Source: Tuctoria greenei (lineage: Eukaryota > Streptophyta > Magnoliopsida > Poales > Poaceae). From it: a DNA stretch of 64,000 nt. Both the position numbers and the translations under genes were made by a program. Shown here in pieces: positions 10,268-22,699 of this stretch. A model generated the notes under the pieces. That model searched no databases. It had not been told where the DNA came from and saw only the letters and a program-made list of their open reading frames with translations. The stretch lies in NCBI GenBank assembly GCA_036927565.1, contig JAYESD010000009.1:24209601-24273600 (forward strand), in the 5' to 3' direction. The stretch's first letter is position 1, and the number at the start of each line of letters is the position of its first letter.

Positions 10268-11900
10268 TCACTCTTCGCTGCTGGTCCTCTCATCGTCGTC
10301 TTCATCATCTTCATCTTCAGCTTGATGAGGAGGAGGAGGAGGAGGAGGTGCGGAGGTACTCCAGCCCCCAACGCCAAAGTAGGCAAGCTCGGAGGGGGTC
10401 AAGGGCCCGAGCTCGGTGAAATCAGAGTCTGAGTCTTCCCAGATTGTTGGAGACCCAATTGGCTCAATCTCCAGCTTCAGGCAAATTTGCTTGACATATG
10501 CCTTGATATACTTCATGTCCTCCTTTCTTTTCTTGTTGAGCTTATAGGCCTTCACTTCGGGCTTTTTGCAGGAGGCAAAGATTGCAGCCAGGTACTTGAG
10601 AATTCCGCTGGCTGAACCTTTTTGAGGGGCTGCACTAGAAGCAGGGGCAGCCCTAGCATCTTCTCTAGATCTTGCTGGTGCCTCGGGACTGGAGGCCGGT
10701 GAGGGAGCAGCCTGCACACTCAGCTTTTGAGGCATTTGAGGCCTCAAGGGGAGATGCTCCACATCTTTAACAAACTCAATCCCTGTGACCTTTTCAATCA
10801 CAAACATTAGATAAGGAGCATATCCGCAAGATTTGTTGGGAGTGCAGGATATGTTCACCATATCATTCCAAATGTATTCCGCCACATAGGCGGTCCTTGC
10901 TTATGACTCTCATCAGAGTCCGGAGGTATCCTTGCACACTCCCAGCATCTCCATCCTTGGGAGCAGTTGTCTTCCTTAACACTCCGTTCAACACCACAAA
11001 GAATGGTTTCATGTGTTTGGTGGAAGGAGGGTTGAACTTTGAGTTTGGCTCATATAGGAACTTCATCCTATCCTTGTCAATGACACCAATGTTGCATATG
11101 ACCAAGCAATCAGATCTTGTGGCGTCAAGGTGAAGCAGGTTAACAAAATCTTCTTGAGTAATGCTATACTTGGATCCATGGGTCATCCAAGTGACACCCT
11201 CCTCATACTCACTAGAGAAGTGACAGGTCGCAAAGAACTGCGCAATCACTTCATCATTCCAGTTATTACTGAAAGCAAACAGATCTCTCAGTCCATGCTT
11301 CTCAATGGATCTCACTACATCAGTGAACGGTGAGCAGCCCTTCTTCTCAAAATGTGCCCAGTCAATTCACTGACTGCGCACAACTGGTGTCTTCATTGGG
11401 AGATACACTGATCTATAGAAATCAGCATGGAAGTTGCACCAGAATCTTCCATTAGCTGCTTGCTTCGGTCGGCCATAGAAATCGATGCTTCTGAACTTGG
11501 CCGCCGAGTCACTGCCCTTCTCGTTGAACTTCTCTTCATTTGGGTCCCGAACCCCTTCCCTTGGAGCATGAAGTTTCAACGGGCCAACCGGACCCGTAGC
11601 AATCCCTTTGCCCTTGCCCTTTGCTTGGTGAGGGCCAGTCGATGATGCAGGTGCCTTGGAGACTGACTTCTTAGCTAGCACCTCCATCCGAGCCTGTGGA
11701 GGATACTGAGTTGGCTCGGACGATCTTTCTTGGTGCTTCTTGCTAAGACCCGTCGAGGTCCGAGGTGCCACCTCGTGGTCCATCTCGGCCTCGAAGTCGG
11801 AGACATCATTGCCGGAGCTCGACATGACCTGAGAATGAGTGCTATGAATGATAATGAATGACACAAGGCAAAGGTGTGAACGGGTAACAAGGAATTGCAT
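10268..11900 (-). pseudogene. SIRE-type 3' ORF after pol, broken
   Basis: Extra ORF between RNase H and the 3' LTR, about 540 codons, in three pieces: 11,900-11,367, 11,315-10,863 and 10,885-10,268. An in-frame TGA at 11,367-11,369 and a one-base frameshift near 10,885 break it. Visible parts: a low-complexity Ser/Lys-rich N-terminal third (KGKGKGIATG), a conserved middle with NNWNDEVIAQFFATCHF and YSITQEDFVNLLHLD, a Pro-rich hinge (PPPPPPP) and an acidic tail (EDEDDEDDDE). The middle resembles the plant transposon-associated domain found after pol in SIRE-like elements (from memory, not searched). I see no signal peptide or clear membrane anchor, so an envelope role is not supported. Confidence 0.6.
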
Positions 11901-11935
11901 TGAGGAATTGAAGAATTAGGTTTTGAGTTCAGAAA

Positions 11936-12570
11936 CATCGGACTTGTCCGGTGCACAGGCACGGACTAGTCCGGGGGACCAGACTTGTCCGTGCATGGAC
12001 TGGACAAGTCCGGTGTTCAACCTCAAAAACCTAAGAGATTGGACAAATGGTGAATTCTAATGCACGACGACCTTAGCATAAACGTAATACATTAAGAGAG
12101 CATGTATATAGCGAGGAATGCTAGGCTATTTGATCAACAATGAAGAAATTTGGAATTTCTAGGGTTTGAGCGAAAATTACCAAAAAATTGCTTGAAACTT
12201 GGAGATGAGGGTGTTGAAGGCCGGACAAGTCCGCTAGCTTCAATCCTCAAGTGGACAAGCTTAATTTCCGCCCAAATGCGAAGCTTTTTGGTGGAGGGAG
12301 CAAGGAATCGCCTTGGGAGCTCGAGCACAAAGAGAGAGAGCGCGTGAGGCAAGAGTGGAGGTGAGGAAATTAGGGTTTAGCGGCGGCTAGGGTTATGGAC
12401 ACGAAAAATCGAACAAGTCCGGAGATGACCGGACTAGTCCGAACTTTTCCAGGGGCTATATCGGACTAGTCTGTTGTCTACCGGACTAGTCCGGCCTAAC
12501 CGGCACTCTACGGATTAGTCTGCATGGGCAGACTAGTCCGTGCAACCACAGACTAGTCCGTGGTCACCAG
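11936..12570. repeat. Second array of GGACTAGTCC-like palindromes in element A
   Basis: Boxes such as GGACTTGTCC, GGACTAGTCC and GGACAAGTCC occur at 11,938-12,020 and again at about 12,220-12,560, between pol and the 3' ORF. Between the two clusters is a stretch without boxes. Outside the LTRs these are the only dense boxes in A apart from the short cluster in gag (16,240-16,310). Confidence 0.85.
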
Positions 12571-12802
12571 GCAAGAATTTTTAGCCCATTCATATATATT
12601 TGAAGGTACATGATTAGAGAAAAGAGAGGCAAAACACATCAAATAATCTTGATGAATATGATCAGTAAGCATACAACAATCAAGCAATGATCATAATTAA
12701 CCAAGATCTAGTAATAGACATAGTTTTTCGGAGAAAAATGAGAGAGATGATTTTCACAATCCAATCAACATATTTGAAGAATTCATACAGGTATGCAACA
12801 TT

Positions 12803-15800
12803 TCAAGCCACACTCCGAGCATCAAGGATATTTAGTTCATTTCGGAGTTCACAAAAACGTTTTTCATCAAGTGGCTTGGTGAATATGTCGGCCAATTGCT
12901 TTTGAGTGTTGACATGTGAAATGGCTATGTCTCTTTTCATGGCATGATCTCTCAAAAAGTGGTGTCTTATGTCTATGTGTTTAGTTCTGGAGTGCTCAAT
13001 TGGGTTGTGGGCAATCTTAATGGAACTCTCATTGTCACAAAGGAGTGGAATATGGTTCATATTGTAACCATAGTCCCTTAGAGTTTGTCGCATCCAAAGG
13101 AGTTGAGCACAACAACTCCCGGCTGCAACATACTCCGCTTCGGCTGTGGATAAGGCAATGGAATTTTGTTTCTTGGAGGACCAAGATACTAAGGATCTCC
13201 CTAGGAATTGGCATGTACCGGAAGTTCTTTTTCTATCTACTTTGCACCCGGCATAATCTGCATCGGAGTAACCAATGAGATTGAATTTTGAGCCTTTTGG
13301 GTACCAAAGGCCAAGGTTGGGTGTATGAACTAAATATCTCAAGATCCTTTTTACGGCTGTCAAGTGACATTCCTTAGGGATTGGCTTGAAATCTTGCACA
13401 CAAACATACACTCAACATAATATCTGCCCTATGCACATAAATATAGTAGAGATCCAATCATGGAGCAATATACCTTTTGGTCGATGCTAGGTCCATCTTC
13501 ATTGAGGTCTAGGTGGCCATTCGTTGCCATGGGGGTCTTTATGGGCTTCGCCTTGTCCATGCCAAACTTCTTGAGTATGTCCTGCATGTACTTGGTTTGG
13601 CTTAGGAATGTCCCTTCCTTTTGTTGCCGTACTTGGAATCCCAAGAAGTACTTTAACTCTCCCATCATTTACATTTCAAACCTGTCTGTCATGATTTTAC
13701 TAAATTCTTCACAAAAAGATTGGTTAGTTGACTCAAAGATTATATCGTCAACATAAATTTGACAAATAAAAAGATTATCATCAAAATTCTTTGTAAACAG
13801 TGTATAATCTACTTTGCCAATCTTAAAGCCATTTTCAATTAAGAAATCTCTACACTCATACCAAGCTCTAGGAGCTTGTTTGACGCCGTAGAGAGCCTTA
13901 CGCAATTTAAACACGTGGTCGGGGAACTCTTCGTCTTCAAACCCGGGTGGTTGCTCCACGTACACCTCTTCATTGATTGGTCCGTTGAGGCAGGTGCTTT
14001 TCACATCCATTTGATATAGCTTGAAATCATGGTGAGTAGCATATGCAAGTAATATTCTAATAGATTCAAGCCTAGCTACTGGAGCAAAAGTCTCATCGAA
14101 ATCCAAACCTTTGACTTGTGAATACCCTTTGGCCACAAGTCGTGCCTTGTTCCTTGTCACCACAACGTGTTCATCTTGTTTGTTGCGGAAGACCCACTTG
14201 GTGCCGACAATGTTTGAATTGGGTCTTGCCAAAAGTTCCCACACCCTGTTCCGCTTGAATTTGTTCAATTCTTCTTGCATTGCCACCACCCAGTCTGGAT
14301 CTTTTAATGCATCTTCAACCCTACGTGGTTCCAAGAAGGATACAAATGAATAGTGCTCACAAAAGTTAGCTATGCATGATCTAGTGGTTACCCCCTTTTG
14401 GATGTCACCGATGATGTTGTCGATTTGGTGATCCCTTTGGACGCATTGGTGTACTCTTGGTTGTGGCACTTGAGGAGTTGTATCTTCATGATCATATGCT
14501 TCTCCCCCTAAGTCATTGCCTTCGTTGACTTGTTGATTATCTTCATATCCTTGTGGTTGATATTGTGTTGAAGCTCCCCCTTGATCGTTGATCTCCTCTT
14601 GTGGTTCATCTTCCTCTTGTACGTGTGGAGGTGGCTCTTGTGGTTGAACCTCACCTAGAGCCATTCTTTTCAATGCTTGACAAGGAGCTTCTTCTTTACC
14701 TAGTTCGCATCGATCAACTTGCTCCTTTTGGGAGCCATTAGTCTCATCGAACACTACGTCACGTGCTACTTCAACAAGTCCAGAGGTTTTGTTGAAAACA
14801 CGACAGGCGTAAGTGTTTGAATCATAACTAAGCAAGAAACCTTCATTGGACTTCGAAGCGAACTTTGAAGTCCTAGGATTATTGTTCAAGATATAACATG
14901 GAGAACCGAAGACACAAAAATATGAAATATTTGGTTTGTTACCGGTGAGTAGCTCATATGATGTCTTCTTGAGTAGTCGATGAAGATAGAGTCGATTTAC
15001 GGCGTGGCAAGCGGTGTTAATCGCTTCCGCCCAAAATCGATCTGATGTGTTGTACTCATCGAGCATTGTTCTTGCCATCTCTATGAGTGTTCGATTCTTT
15101 CTTTCGGCAACTCCGCTTTGTTGTGGGGAGTATGGCGCTGAAAATTTGTGCTTTATGCCTTCGTCATCAAGGTACTCCTCCACTTGCGTGTTCTTGAACT
15201 CTGTACCGTTGTCGCTTAAAATATTCTTGATTGTCAATGAGAATTTGTTTTGAGCTCGCTTGGAGAACTTCTTGAGTGTTCCTTGTGTCTTTGACTTATA
15301 ATGCAAAAAGAAAACCCAAGTGAAGCGAGAAAAATCATCAACGACAACTAAACCATATTTGTTACCGTCGATGCTTATTTAGGCTATTGGATCAAACAAG
15401 TCCATGTGTAGAAGCTTGAGTGGTCTTGTTGTAGTCATGACGTTTTTGGCAGGGTGAGGTGCTCCAACTTTCTTCCTGGCTTGGCACGCGCTACATGGCC
15501 TGTCTTTCTCAAATACAACATCATTTAAACCTCGGACATGATCACCTTTGAGGAGTTTTTGAAGGTTCCTCATACCAACATGCGCTAGCCGTCTATGCCA
15601 CAGCCAACCCATGTTGGTCTTTGCAATCAAGCATGTGTCAAGTTCAGCTTTATCCTTGTTTAAGTCAACAAGATAGAGCTTTCCCGTTAACATACCCTTG
15701 AATGCAACGGAACTATCACTCCTCCTAAAGGCAGTCACACCCTCGTTAGTGAACAAGCAATTATAACCTTTGTCGCATAATTGAGATATGGACAGCGGGT

Positions 15801-16020
15801 TATAATCTAGAGATTCAACATGTAAAACATGAGAAAGTGTGTGTTTGGAGGATATTGCAATTTTATCGGTACCGAGCACCCTTCCTTGACTATTATCTCC
15901 AAAGTAGATGCCCTCATTTGGATCCTCATTCTCTTCATATTCCACGAACATTCTTCTTTCCCCGGTCATATGATTGGTGCAACCACTGTCTAGCACCCAT
16001 TTAGATCCACCAGAGGAATA
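12803..16020 (-). pseudogene. Copia pol of element A: protease, integrase, RT, RNase H
   Basis: Protease with DSGCTNHMTG near 15,990; pre-integrase zinc region (WLWHRRLAH, CSAC) near 15,590-15,480; integrase core with LSDNGTEF (second Asp) and GVAERKNRTLIE (Glu) at about 15,200-15,070; RT with YVDD (QIYVDDIIFES) near 13,740; RNase H with SDADYAG, AEAEYVA and CDNESS at about 13,270-13,030. Lesions: TAA at 15,379-15,381, TAA next to 13,669, and a two-base deletion relative to element D near 13,430 that moves the frame before RNase H. Catalytic residues themselves are intact. Few lesions for its length, so A is younger or less decayed than D. Confidence 0.9.
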
Positions 16021-16179
16021 TGCCTACAAAAACAAATCATGCCTTGGTTTTAGGTACCCAAGCTTGCTTGGGTCCTTGGAGGTTAGTTACAATACATTTT
16101 GGCACCCACACATGATACTTGGTGTTCCCATGGCATGGCCCAACATAATGAGCATAAACCTTGCCAAAATTATTTCTCA

Positions 16180-18452
16180 TTAACACATAGGAGGCATCAA
16201 ACGTTTTAAACAATAGCTGTTGTTGTTTGTATACATGACTAGTCTGGGGGGGGCCGGACTTGTCCGGAGGACCGGACTTGTCCGGACACCGACCGGACTA
16301 GTCCGGTGTTCATGTGTAGTTGCAGTATTATTCTGTGACTTTCCAATTTGAGAGGGCCTTCCTTTTACAAATGTAATCCTCTCCTTGTTATTCTTATGGC
16401 TTCTAGCATGTTGCTTTTCACCATAGGAATAACCAATGCCATATTTGACATTTGGAGGTCTTTTGACCAAGTATGCACTACGTACATATTTGATCTTCTC
16501 CTTGTCAAATATGCCACTTTGGGCAGGATGTTTTTCCTTTGTAGAAGTTGGCTTATCCTTCAAACTGGTGTCACTTTTCTTACATGTGCAAGCATGAGCA
16601 AAATCAGTTTTAGTTAGATGAGAAGGTGAACTCGAAGAGGAGGAATGTTCACTTAGCATGAGTGACTCAACCTGCACTTCAAGGATCTTGTTGACCTTGA
16701 TCAGGTCAGCATGTTGGTCCTTGATGGTGGCATTTGAGTCAGTTAGCTCCAAGCAAGCTTCCTTGCTCGAAGCTAACTCAAGATCTAGTGATTTGCGCCG
16801 TTCCTTTTCAAGTTCTAGAAGTTTGTCAAGTTCGACATATTCCTCTTTTTGGGAGATGATCATGTCCTCTTGACGATGTATTAATCTCTCCTTCTCAATA
16901 AGTTGATCAAGCAAAAATTTCATTTTAGTAGCAATTTTCCTATCTAGTCCAATAAGCATGTCCTCATTATCACTACTGAGTTCATCATCGCTAGAATAGG
17001 AATGCACTGAAGAGGGTTTAATGGTTACCTTGCGTTTACCTTCCTTTGCTATAAAGCAAGTGCCATCTCCCTTCCATGCGCCAAGCGTGGGGAAAAGGGT
17101 AGACTTCTTGGATGTCTTCTTGATGGCTATGCTAGCCATCTATTCTTCTTCGTACAATGAGGACTCGTCATTTGAGTCCCATTCCTTTCCGATGTGCGCT
17201 TGTTCGGCTTATTTCTTCTTCTTGAAGAATTTCTTAGGTTGAGGCTTGGCTTCTTTGTTCTTCTTCTTATTCTCCTCATATGGGCAGTCAACTATAAAGT
17301 GGTTGTATTCACCACAATTATAGCATGCCCACCTCAACTTTGGCTTCGTTCTTTCCTTGTACTTTCCTTCGCTTGACATTGTGCCTTGTCTCTTTTTCAT
17401 TATTCTCTTGAACTTCTTCATGAACAATATCATGTCTTCTTCATCCAATTCACTGCTTTTGTCGTCACTATCTTCCTCTAGTTGTGCTTCTCTAGCTTCT
17501 TTGGATAGGGGCTTGAGAGTGGACTTCAAAGCAACCCCATTCTTCTTTGCCGAAGTGAGGTCGGCAATCTCCTTGACATGTTTTGCTTGTTTTTCCATCA
17601 TCTCGAAGTTGATGATCTTCCCAAGCAGTTCATCCGGAGTCAACCTTTTGTATCCGGGGCTTTCTCTGATCATGGAGCATAGTGTGATGTTGCGAGGCAT
17701 AAAAGCTCTAAGGATGAGCTTTACCACCTCGTGGTCGTTCCACTTATTACTTCCGTATGATCTGACCTTGTTGACAAGTGTCTTTAATCGATTGTACATG
17801 TCTTGGGGTGACTCGTCTTCTTCAATTGCAAATCTTCCTAACTCGCCTTCAATCATCTCGATTTTTGCTTCACGCACATGTCGGTCACCTTCATGTGCAG
17901 TTTGTAGTGTGTTCCATATCTCCTTTGCAATTTTGAGACCATCCACCTCGGTGAACTCGTCTCGACTGGGTGAAGAGGTAATTACGGCCACAGCTTGAGC
18001 ATTTCGGTGAATTGCCTGCTCTTGGCTGGGGGTGAGCTCTTCGTCGTCGTCCGGAATATTTATCCCTGTGCACACAATATGCCACAAACTTGGATTGAGG
18101 GAAATTAGATGCATTTTCATATTTTGCCCCCACATTGAGTAATCACTTCCATCAAAGTGTGGGGCTTTTCCAAGTGGGATAGATGAATACTAATTGCTAT
18201 TGGAATTACGACGATCATAGTTCAAAGGATATCAGGAGTAGTTGGTGTGACTACTCCCTTCTTCTTCTCTTCCACTTTTACTTTCCCGTTGGAAAGTGTC
18301 TTCTTTCTTAGGAGCGCCTTTAGCTCCAGCGTCTCCTCATCGTCGTCCTCGAAGTCCTGAATGGCTTCGAGGAGTTTCTCCATCTTGAGGTTCTTTTAAT
18401 CATCAACCTTCTCTTAGTTGTTTATCTTGTGGGTGTCCTTCATGTCTGACAT
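16180..18452 (-). pseudogene. Copia gag of element A (UBN2-type with CCHC knuckle), broken
   Basis: ATG at 18,452-18,450 (MSDMKDTHK). The first 100 codons have several stops (two within the first 20 codons) and a frameshift. From 18,135 the frame is open to 17,209: a UBN2-like gag domain (ESPQDMYNRL, MTPDELLGKI-type motifs) and a zinc knuckle CYNCGEYNHFIVDC near 17,330. In-frame TAA (17,209-17,211) and TAG (17,140-17,142) follow, then a coiled-coil, charged spacer from 17,139 to 16,180. Near its end the spacer contains TSPVGVRTSPVLRTSP, encoded by GGACTAGTCC-type boxes (16,240-16,310). The last codons are out of frame compared with element D. Confidence 0.85.
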
Positions 18453-18491
18453 GATCTCCTTCAAGCGATTAGTCACTTTCTTGAAGAACCT

Positions 18492-18503
18492 GCTATGATA
18501 CCA
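18492..18503 (-). other. Primer-binding site of element A
   Basis: Minus-strand TGGTATCATAGC two bases after the 5' LTR; complementary to the 3' end of initiator tRNA-Met apart from one base (usual TGGTATCAGAGC). Confidence 0.85.
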
Positions 18504-18505
18504 AT

Positions 18506-20046
18506 TGAATGTGGCCTAGAGGGGGGGGTGAATAGGCCTTTTTGATAATTGTCGGATCCTGCAACACTTAACAAATAGTTCAAAAACAGAGAAATTGGAC
18601 TAGTTCGGTAAAGTGCGGACTAGTCCGGTGTATACGGACTAGATTGATTATGTTTGATCGAGTAACTTTGCTCTTCAATTTATGCAGCGGAAGTATACGA
18701 TTAAACAAAGTGTCACAAGTTTATGAATCAGGTTATATCACAAATCAAACTTATACTTGATATTTCAACGTAAAGTAATCAAGATCAGTTTGTAACCCTA
18801 GATTGATATGAAGTAAGAACAATGAACACAACAGAGAACACAAGAGATTTATCCCGTGGTTCAGTTCCCACGAAGGCAACCTACATCCACGTTGAGGAGC
18901 CCACAAAAGGACCAGGTCTTCTCCAACCCTACCCTCGTCGGATCGCCACAAAGGCCAATCCTCTTCCACTTATCTCAAAGGGGTGAATAACCGAATTCAA
19001 GGGGCTTTCTCACACGTTGAGAGCTCCCTTGGAGTACAACACAAAATACCACAGAGAACACACTTAAAAGATTACAATTAAAATGCAGGAGTGTGTTAGA
19101 GAATCAAACCAAGAGCTCAATGTGGTGTTGAAGGTGTCTCTCCAATGAACTAGAGTGAATCCTCAAAGGATTGATCTTTGTTGCACTTAATTTCGTGGAG
19201 AGATGTGGTTTTTGAGGCTCTTGGGAGGTGTGACGGCGCTAGGGTTCGAGAGTTTGTAAAATATGGCCGTACAACTCTATTTATATGGGTTTCTAAAAGT
19301 AACCGTTAGGGTTCATAAAGATCGGACTAGTCTGTGGTGGTCACCGGACTAGTTCGGTGTGCTGTGTGTAGCAAACCCTAAGTGTCTCGAAATATCGGAC
19401 TAGTCCGGCTAGGAGCGGACTTGTCCGATTTCGCTACTGGAAATCTTCGGACTAACCCGATAGTCATCGGACTTGTCCGTACATGTGAAACCCTAAGTGT
19501 ATAGGATGACAAGTCCGCACTCTGAGGACTTGTCCGATTCAGATCAGAGGGTATTTCAGACTAGTCCGTGCAAACATCGAACTTGTCCGATTTGGATCAG
19601 AAAAAATATCGGACTAGTCCGGTTGTGATCGGATTTGTTCGATTTTGTGTGACTTGTGAAGTGTTTTGAGGACTAGTCCACACTGGTGAGGACTAGTCCG
19701 ATTCTAGTCAGAAAGGATATCAGACTTGTCCGACTTCATGCAGAAAGGATATCGGACTAGTCCGGTGTTAGTCGGACTAGTCCGGTCCTGTGTAACTTTG
19801 TGCAATGTGTGTGTTAAGTTGTGATTGAGCTCTTGGTATGTGTTTTCTTAACACACTCCATACACAATGATCTACTATTTTTCTTCCTTGAGCTCATTTC
19901 CACTTTGCTCCTCATTCTTCCTTCTTTTTGGCACTTTGCTCATTTTCCTATTAAAATCCTGCACTCATCTCAACAAAGAGGTTAGGATCCCAATTTCTTG
20001 TCATAAATCATCCAAAACCCACAATGGAGTCCTAGATGCACTTTTA
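18506..20046 (-). repeat. 5' LTR of element A
   Basis: 1,541 bp, TATA box at 19,277-19,285. It lacks one 20-bp box block present in the 3' LTR and differs from it at several places in the 240 bp nearest the outer end, where the fragment at 510-750 differs from the 3' LTR by a single base. Confidence 0.9.
19277..19285 (-). promoter_or_regulatory. LTR TATA box of element A (5' LTR, the transcribing copy)
   Basis: TATAAATAG, minus strand, in the conserved context CCCATATAAATAGAG. Confidence 0.7.
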
Positions 20047-20292
20047 GTGTGGAAAAAAGTAAGAAAGAAAAACAAAGTGGGATAATTACCAATTTAACCT
20101 ATTGTCATTGGTCTCACCACCGTCCGATGAGATGGACATTCCTCTGTCTTCATTTCACATCCGAGCCCGGAGGGATGGGCTCGTACGGCTTGTCTTATTC
20201 TTCCGCCATTCCTTCTTTGGCGGCTTCGTGGACTTGGGCCTTTGGGAATGTCCAGACGATTCTGTCGCCTTTGGATATCGGTGTGGTCAAAA

Positions 20293-22575
20293 CTACGGAT
20301 TCTCCTCGTAGAATAATCTTCTCATGAATGCAATGAGTGAGTCCACCTTTGGAGGTGTGACTTCGACCTCTCTGATGTGTTTATCATTCAGCCCATACTT
20401 GATTCGAATCATGGAGCATTGCTCTGATCTTGGCCGAAAGTTAAACTTTTCCTCCTTGCCATTGATATGGAAGTGGATTTCTCTAGCTCCCACATCTATG
20501 CGAGCTTTTGCAGTGCTAAGGAATGGGCGCCCAAGAATGAGTGGTGTATCCTTCTCAGTGTCCATGTCTAGCACCACAAAATCCACGAGTATGAAGAAGT
20601 TCCAGATCATCACCGGGACGTCTTCGGCAATACCCACTGGATAACAGACTGAAGAGTTAGCCAGTTGTAGCTGTATTGGTGTTGGAGTCAGCTCAATGAA
20701 GTTCAACTGGTCGAACACAACCTTGGGCATCACACTGACACTTGCTCCAAGATCACAAAGTGCCTTGTCAAAGTGGTGAGCCCCAATTGAGCGTGAAATG
20801 GTAGGACATCCGGGGTCCTCTTTCGTTTTAGGAAGCCTATTGAGGATAGCTGCACTGCAGTCTTTGTAAGCTTGACGACCTTAGTGGTGGGCAATGACCG
20901 TTTGTTGTTCAATATGTCCTTGAGATAGCGAGCATAAGTGGGTACTTGCATCGCATCAATCAAGGGCACATTGATGTGGATCTTTTTGATGATCTCAACA
21001 ATACGGTTGAATTGCTCATCCACTATTGGCTTCCTTTGTCTGTGAGGGAATGGCAATAAGTTGGTGTCTTCAAAGTGTTTGGCCATTCTCTCACCAAGTA
21101 ATTCACTTGGCACATCCTCCTTCTCAGGCTCAGTTGTCCTCTTTTCTTGTGTGGGATATGGTGGGTCATGAGTGGTCTTTCCTCCTCTCGTAACCACTGC
21201 ATTGACGTTCTCCACTGGGGCTTCTGGCTGCCCCGGAATTCTGTTATTTTCCAATGGAGAGACAACTGCACCAAGTTGTGCCAGCTGAGTCTCCAACATC
21301 TTGTTGAAGCTTAGTTGATTCTTGAATGCTGAGGATAGTCCTTCAATCATGGCATTGATGTTTTCCAGGGGCTTTTCATTAGTTGAAAACTTCTTGGATA
21401 GGGCATCGTTGATCTTGAGCTGGCTAATGGAAAGTTCTCTCAAGTTGGTCTGATTTCCAGGGTTGCCATTGTTGTTGTACCCTCCTTGAAAGAATCGGCG
21501 TTGTTGACCCAACCCTTAACCTCCTGGATGATAGCCATTGTTGTTGTTGAAATTTCCGTTGTTGGCGAGGTATATGGCATCCTCACGAGTTTCTGGGCAA
21601 TCATTGCCCATATGACCCGTGTTGCCACTGACTTCACACGTGATGTGAGAGTCTAGGGCATAGGCATTGCCAGACACTTCACCACTGGCTTGTCCATCAA
21701 TTTTCTTCATTAGGAGGTCCAATTTTGCAGCGATCAAGTCCAGCTCCTTCAAGGTGTGCATGCCTCGATGTCGGGTATGGAGACACTCATCGTTCCATCC
21801 CATGGTTGACACCATCTTCTCAATAAGATCTTTAGCTTTTGACACCGTCAATGAAAAGAAGGCTCCTCCAGTAGCAACATCCAAATGGTCACGAGCTGAT
21901 GGGATCAACCTGTTATAGAAATTCTGAATCAGGAGCCAGTCATCCATCCCATGGTGGGGACAGGCTAGGATGTACTCCTGAAGCCTTTCCCATGCCTTGG
22001 GAATAGATTCCTTGAGCTCTTGCTGAAAGCTAGAAATCCTTCCACATAGGGCATTGGTTTTGTCCAACGGGAAGAATTTGATGAGGAATTTCGTAGAACA
22101 CTTCTCCCAAGTGTCTACAGCACTTCAATTCACGTGGAACCACTGTTTTGCTAACCCAAGAAGAGAGAACGGGAACAGTCTCAGATGGACCGCATCCGGA
22201 TACACGTCCTTGATCTCAAAAGTGCTGCAGATCTCGAGGAATTGTTGCAGGTGAGCACTTGCATCCTCGTTACCCTTCCCACAGAATGGGTTGGCTTGCA
22301 CCATAGTGATAAGGCCAGTTTTGATCTCAAAGTTTACATCTCCCGTGTTAACATGTGGGCCCAATAGGCACATTGTTAGTAGAGGGAGCTGAGAACTCAC
22401 GAAGGGTCTTCTGAGCCATTGGCGTTTGGATTGTTGGTACAGAAATGATGGCTTGTTTTGATGCTCGAATCTTCTGAGGAGTAACGACACAAGGTTGGTC
22501 TCTCAGAAGAGATTCGAGGTCTTCAAAAATGTTTTCCGGCAGGCGGAAACCAGACATACACTGCCCTGTTTTCAC
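20293..22575 (-). pseudogene. Athila-like gag-protease of element B, broken
   Basis: The minus-strand polyprotein begins near 22,575. A gag core follows with VNFEIKTGLITMVQANPF and FPFSLLGLAKQWF (22,350-22,130), then AWERLQEYILACPHHG (about 21,980) and a degenerate zinc knuckle (GHMGNDCP, first Cys pair altered). Next comes a spacer and an aspartic protease with CDLGASVSVMPK at about 20,750 (D-L-G-A instead of D-S/T-G-A, which is common in this lineage). LGRPFLSTAKARIDV follows. Lesions: a frameshift near 22,360, TGA at 22,125-22,127, TAA at 21,516-21,518 and a frameshift near 20,830. The frame ends at 20,293, followed by no RT. Confidence 0.85.
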
Positions 22576-22674
22576 ATTTAAAATAAATGCAAAAACAAAG
22601 AATGGTTATCCTACTAAAATCCTACCCAGGGTTCTATCTTATTCACTCAGTCATGTTATATATCTATTTGCCCT

Positions 22675-22691
22675 CCCCGGCCACGGCGCCA
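22675..22691 (-). other. Primer-binding site of element B
   Basis: Minus-strand TGGCGCCGTGGCCGGGG, eight bases after the LTR end; matches the tRNA-Asp type PBS (TGGCGCCGTTGCCGGGG) with one difference. A second copy lies inside the LTR 59 bases away (22,734-22,750). Confidence 0.75.
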
Positions 22692-22699
22692 TAAATGCT

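Larger units (their letters stand above)
8242..20046 (-). mobile_element. Element A: full-length SIRE/Maximus-like Ty1-copia retrotransposon inserted in B
   Basis: LTRs at 8,242-9,805 and 18,506-20,046, with flanking 5-mers GGGTG (8,237-8,241) and GTGTG (20,047-20,051) that fit a target duplication with one change. Minus-strand order: 5' LTR, PBS for initiator tRNA-Met, gag with CCHC knuckle, protease, integrase, RT, RNase H, an extra 3' ORF, PPT, 3' LTR. The order protease-integrase-RT is that of copia; the extra ORF after RNase H is typical of the SIRE lineage. All ORFs carry stops or frameshifts. Confidence 0.93.

Noticed and set aside
10268..11900. Envelope gene of a retrovirus-like element
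   Set aside because: Position fits, but no signal peptide, cleavage site or membrane anchor is visible; called a SIRE-type 3' ORF instead.
13045..13278. Plus-strand open frames over copia and gypsy genes (for example at 13,045, 14,111, 17,357, 20,324)
   Set aside because: They are the complementary frames of conserved minus-strand gag and pol domains and show no protein features of their own.
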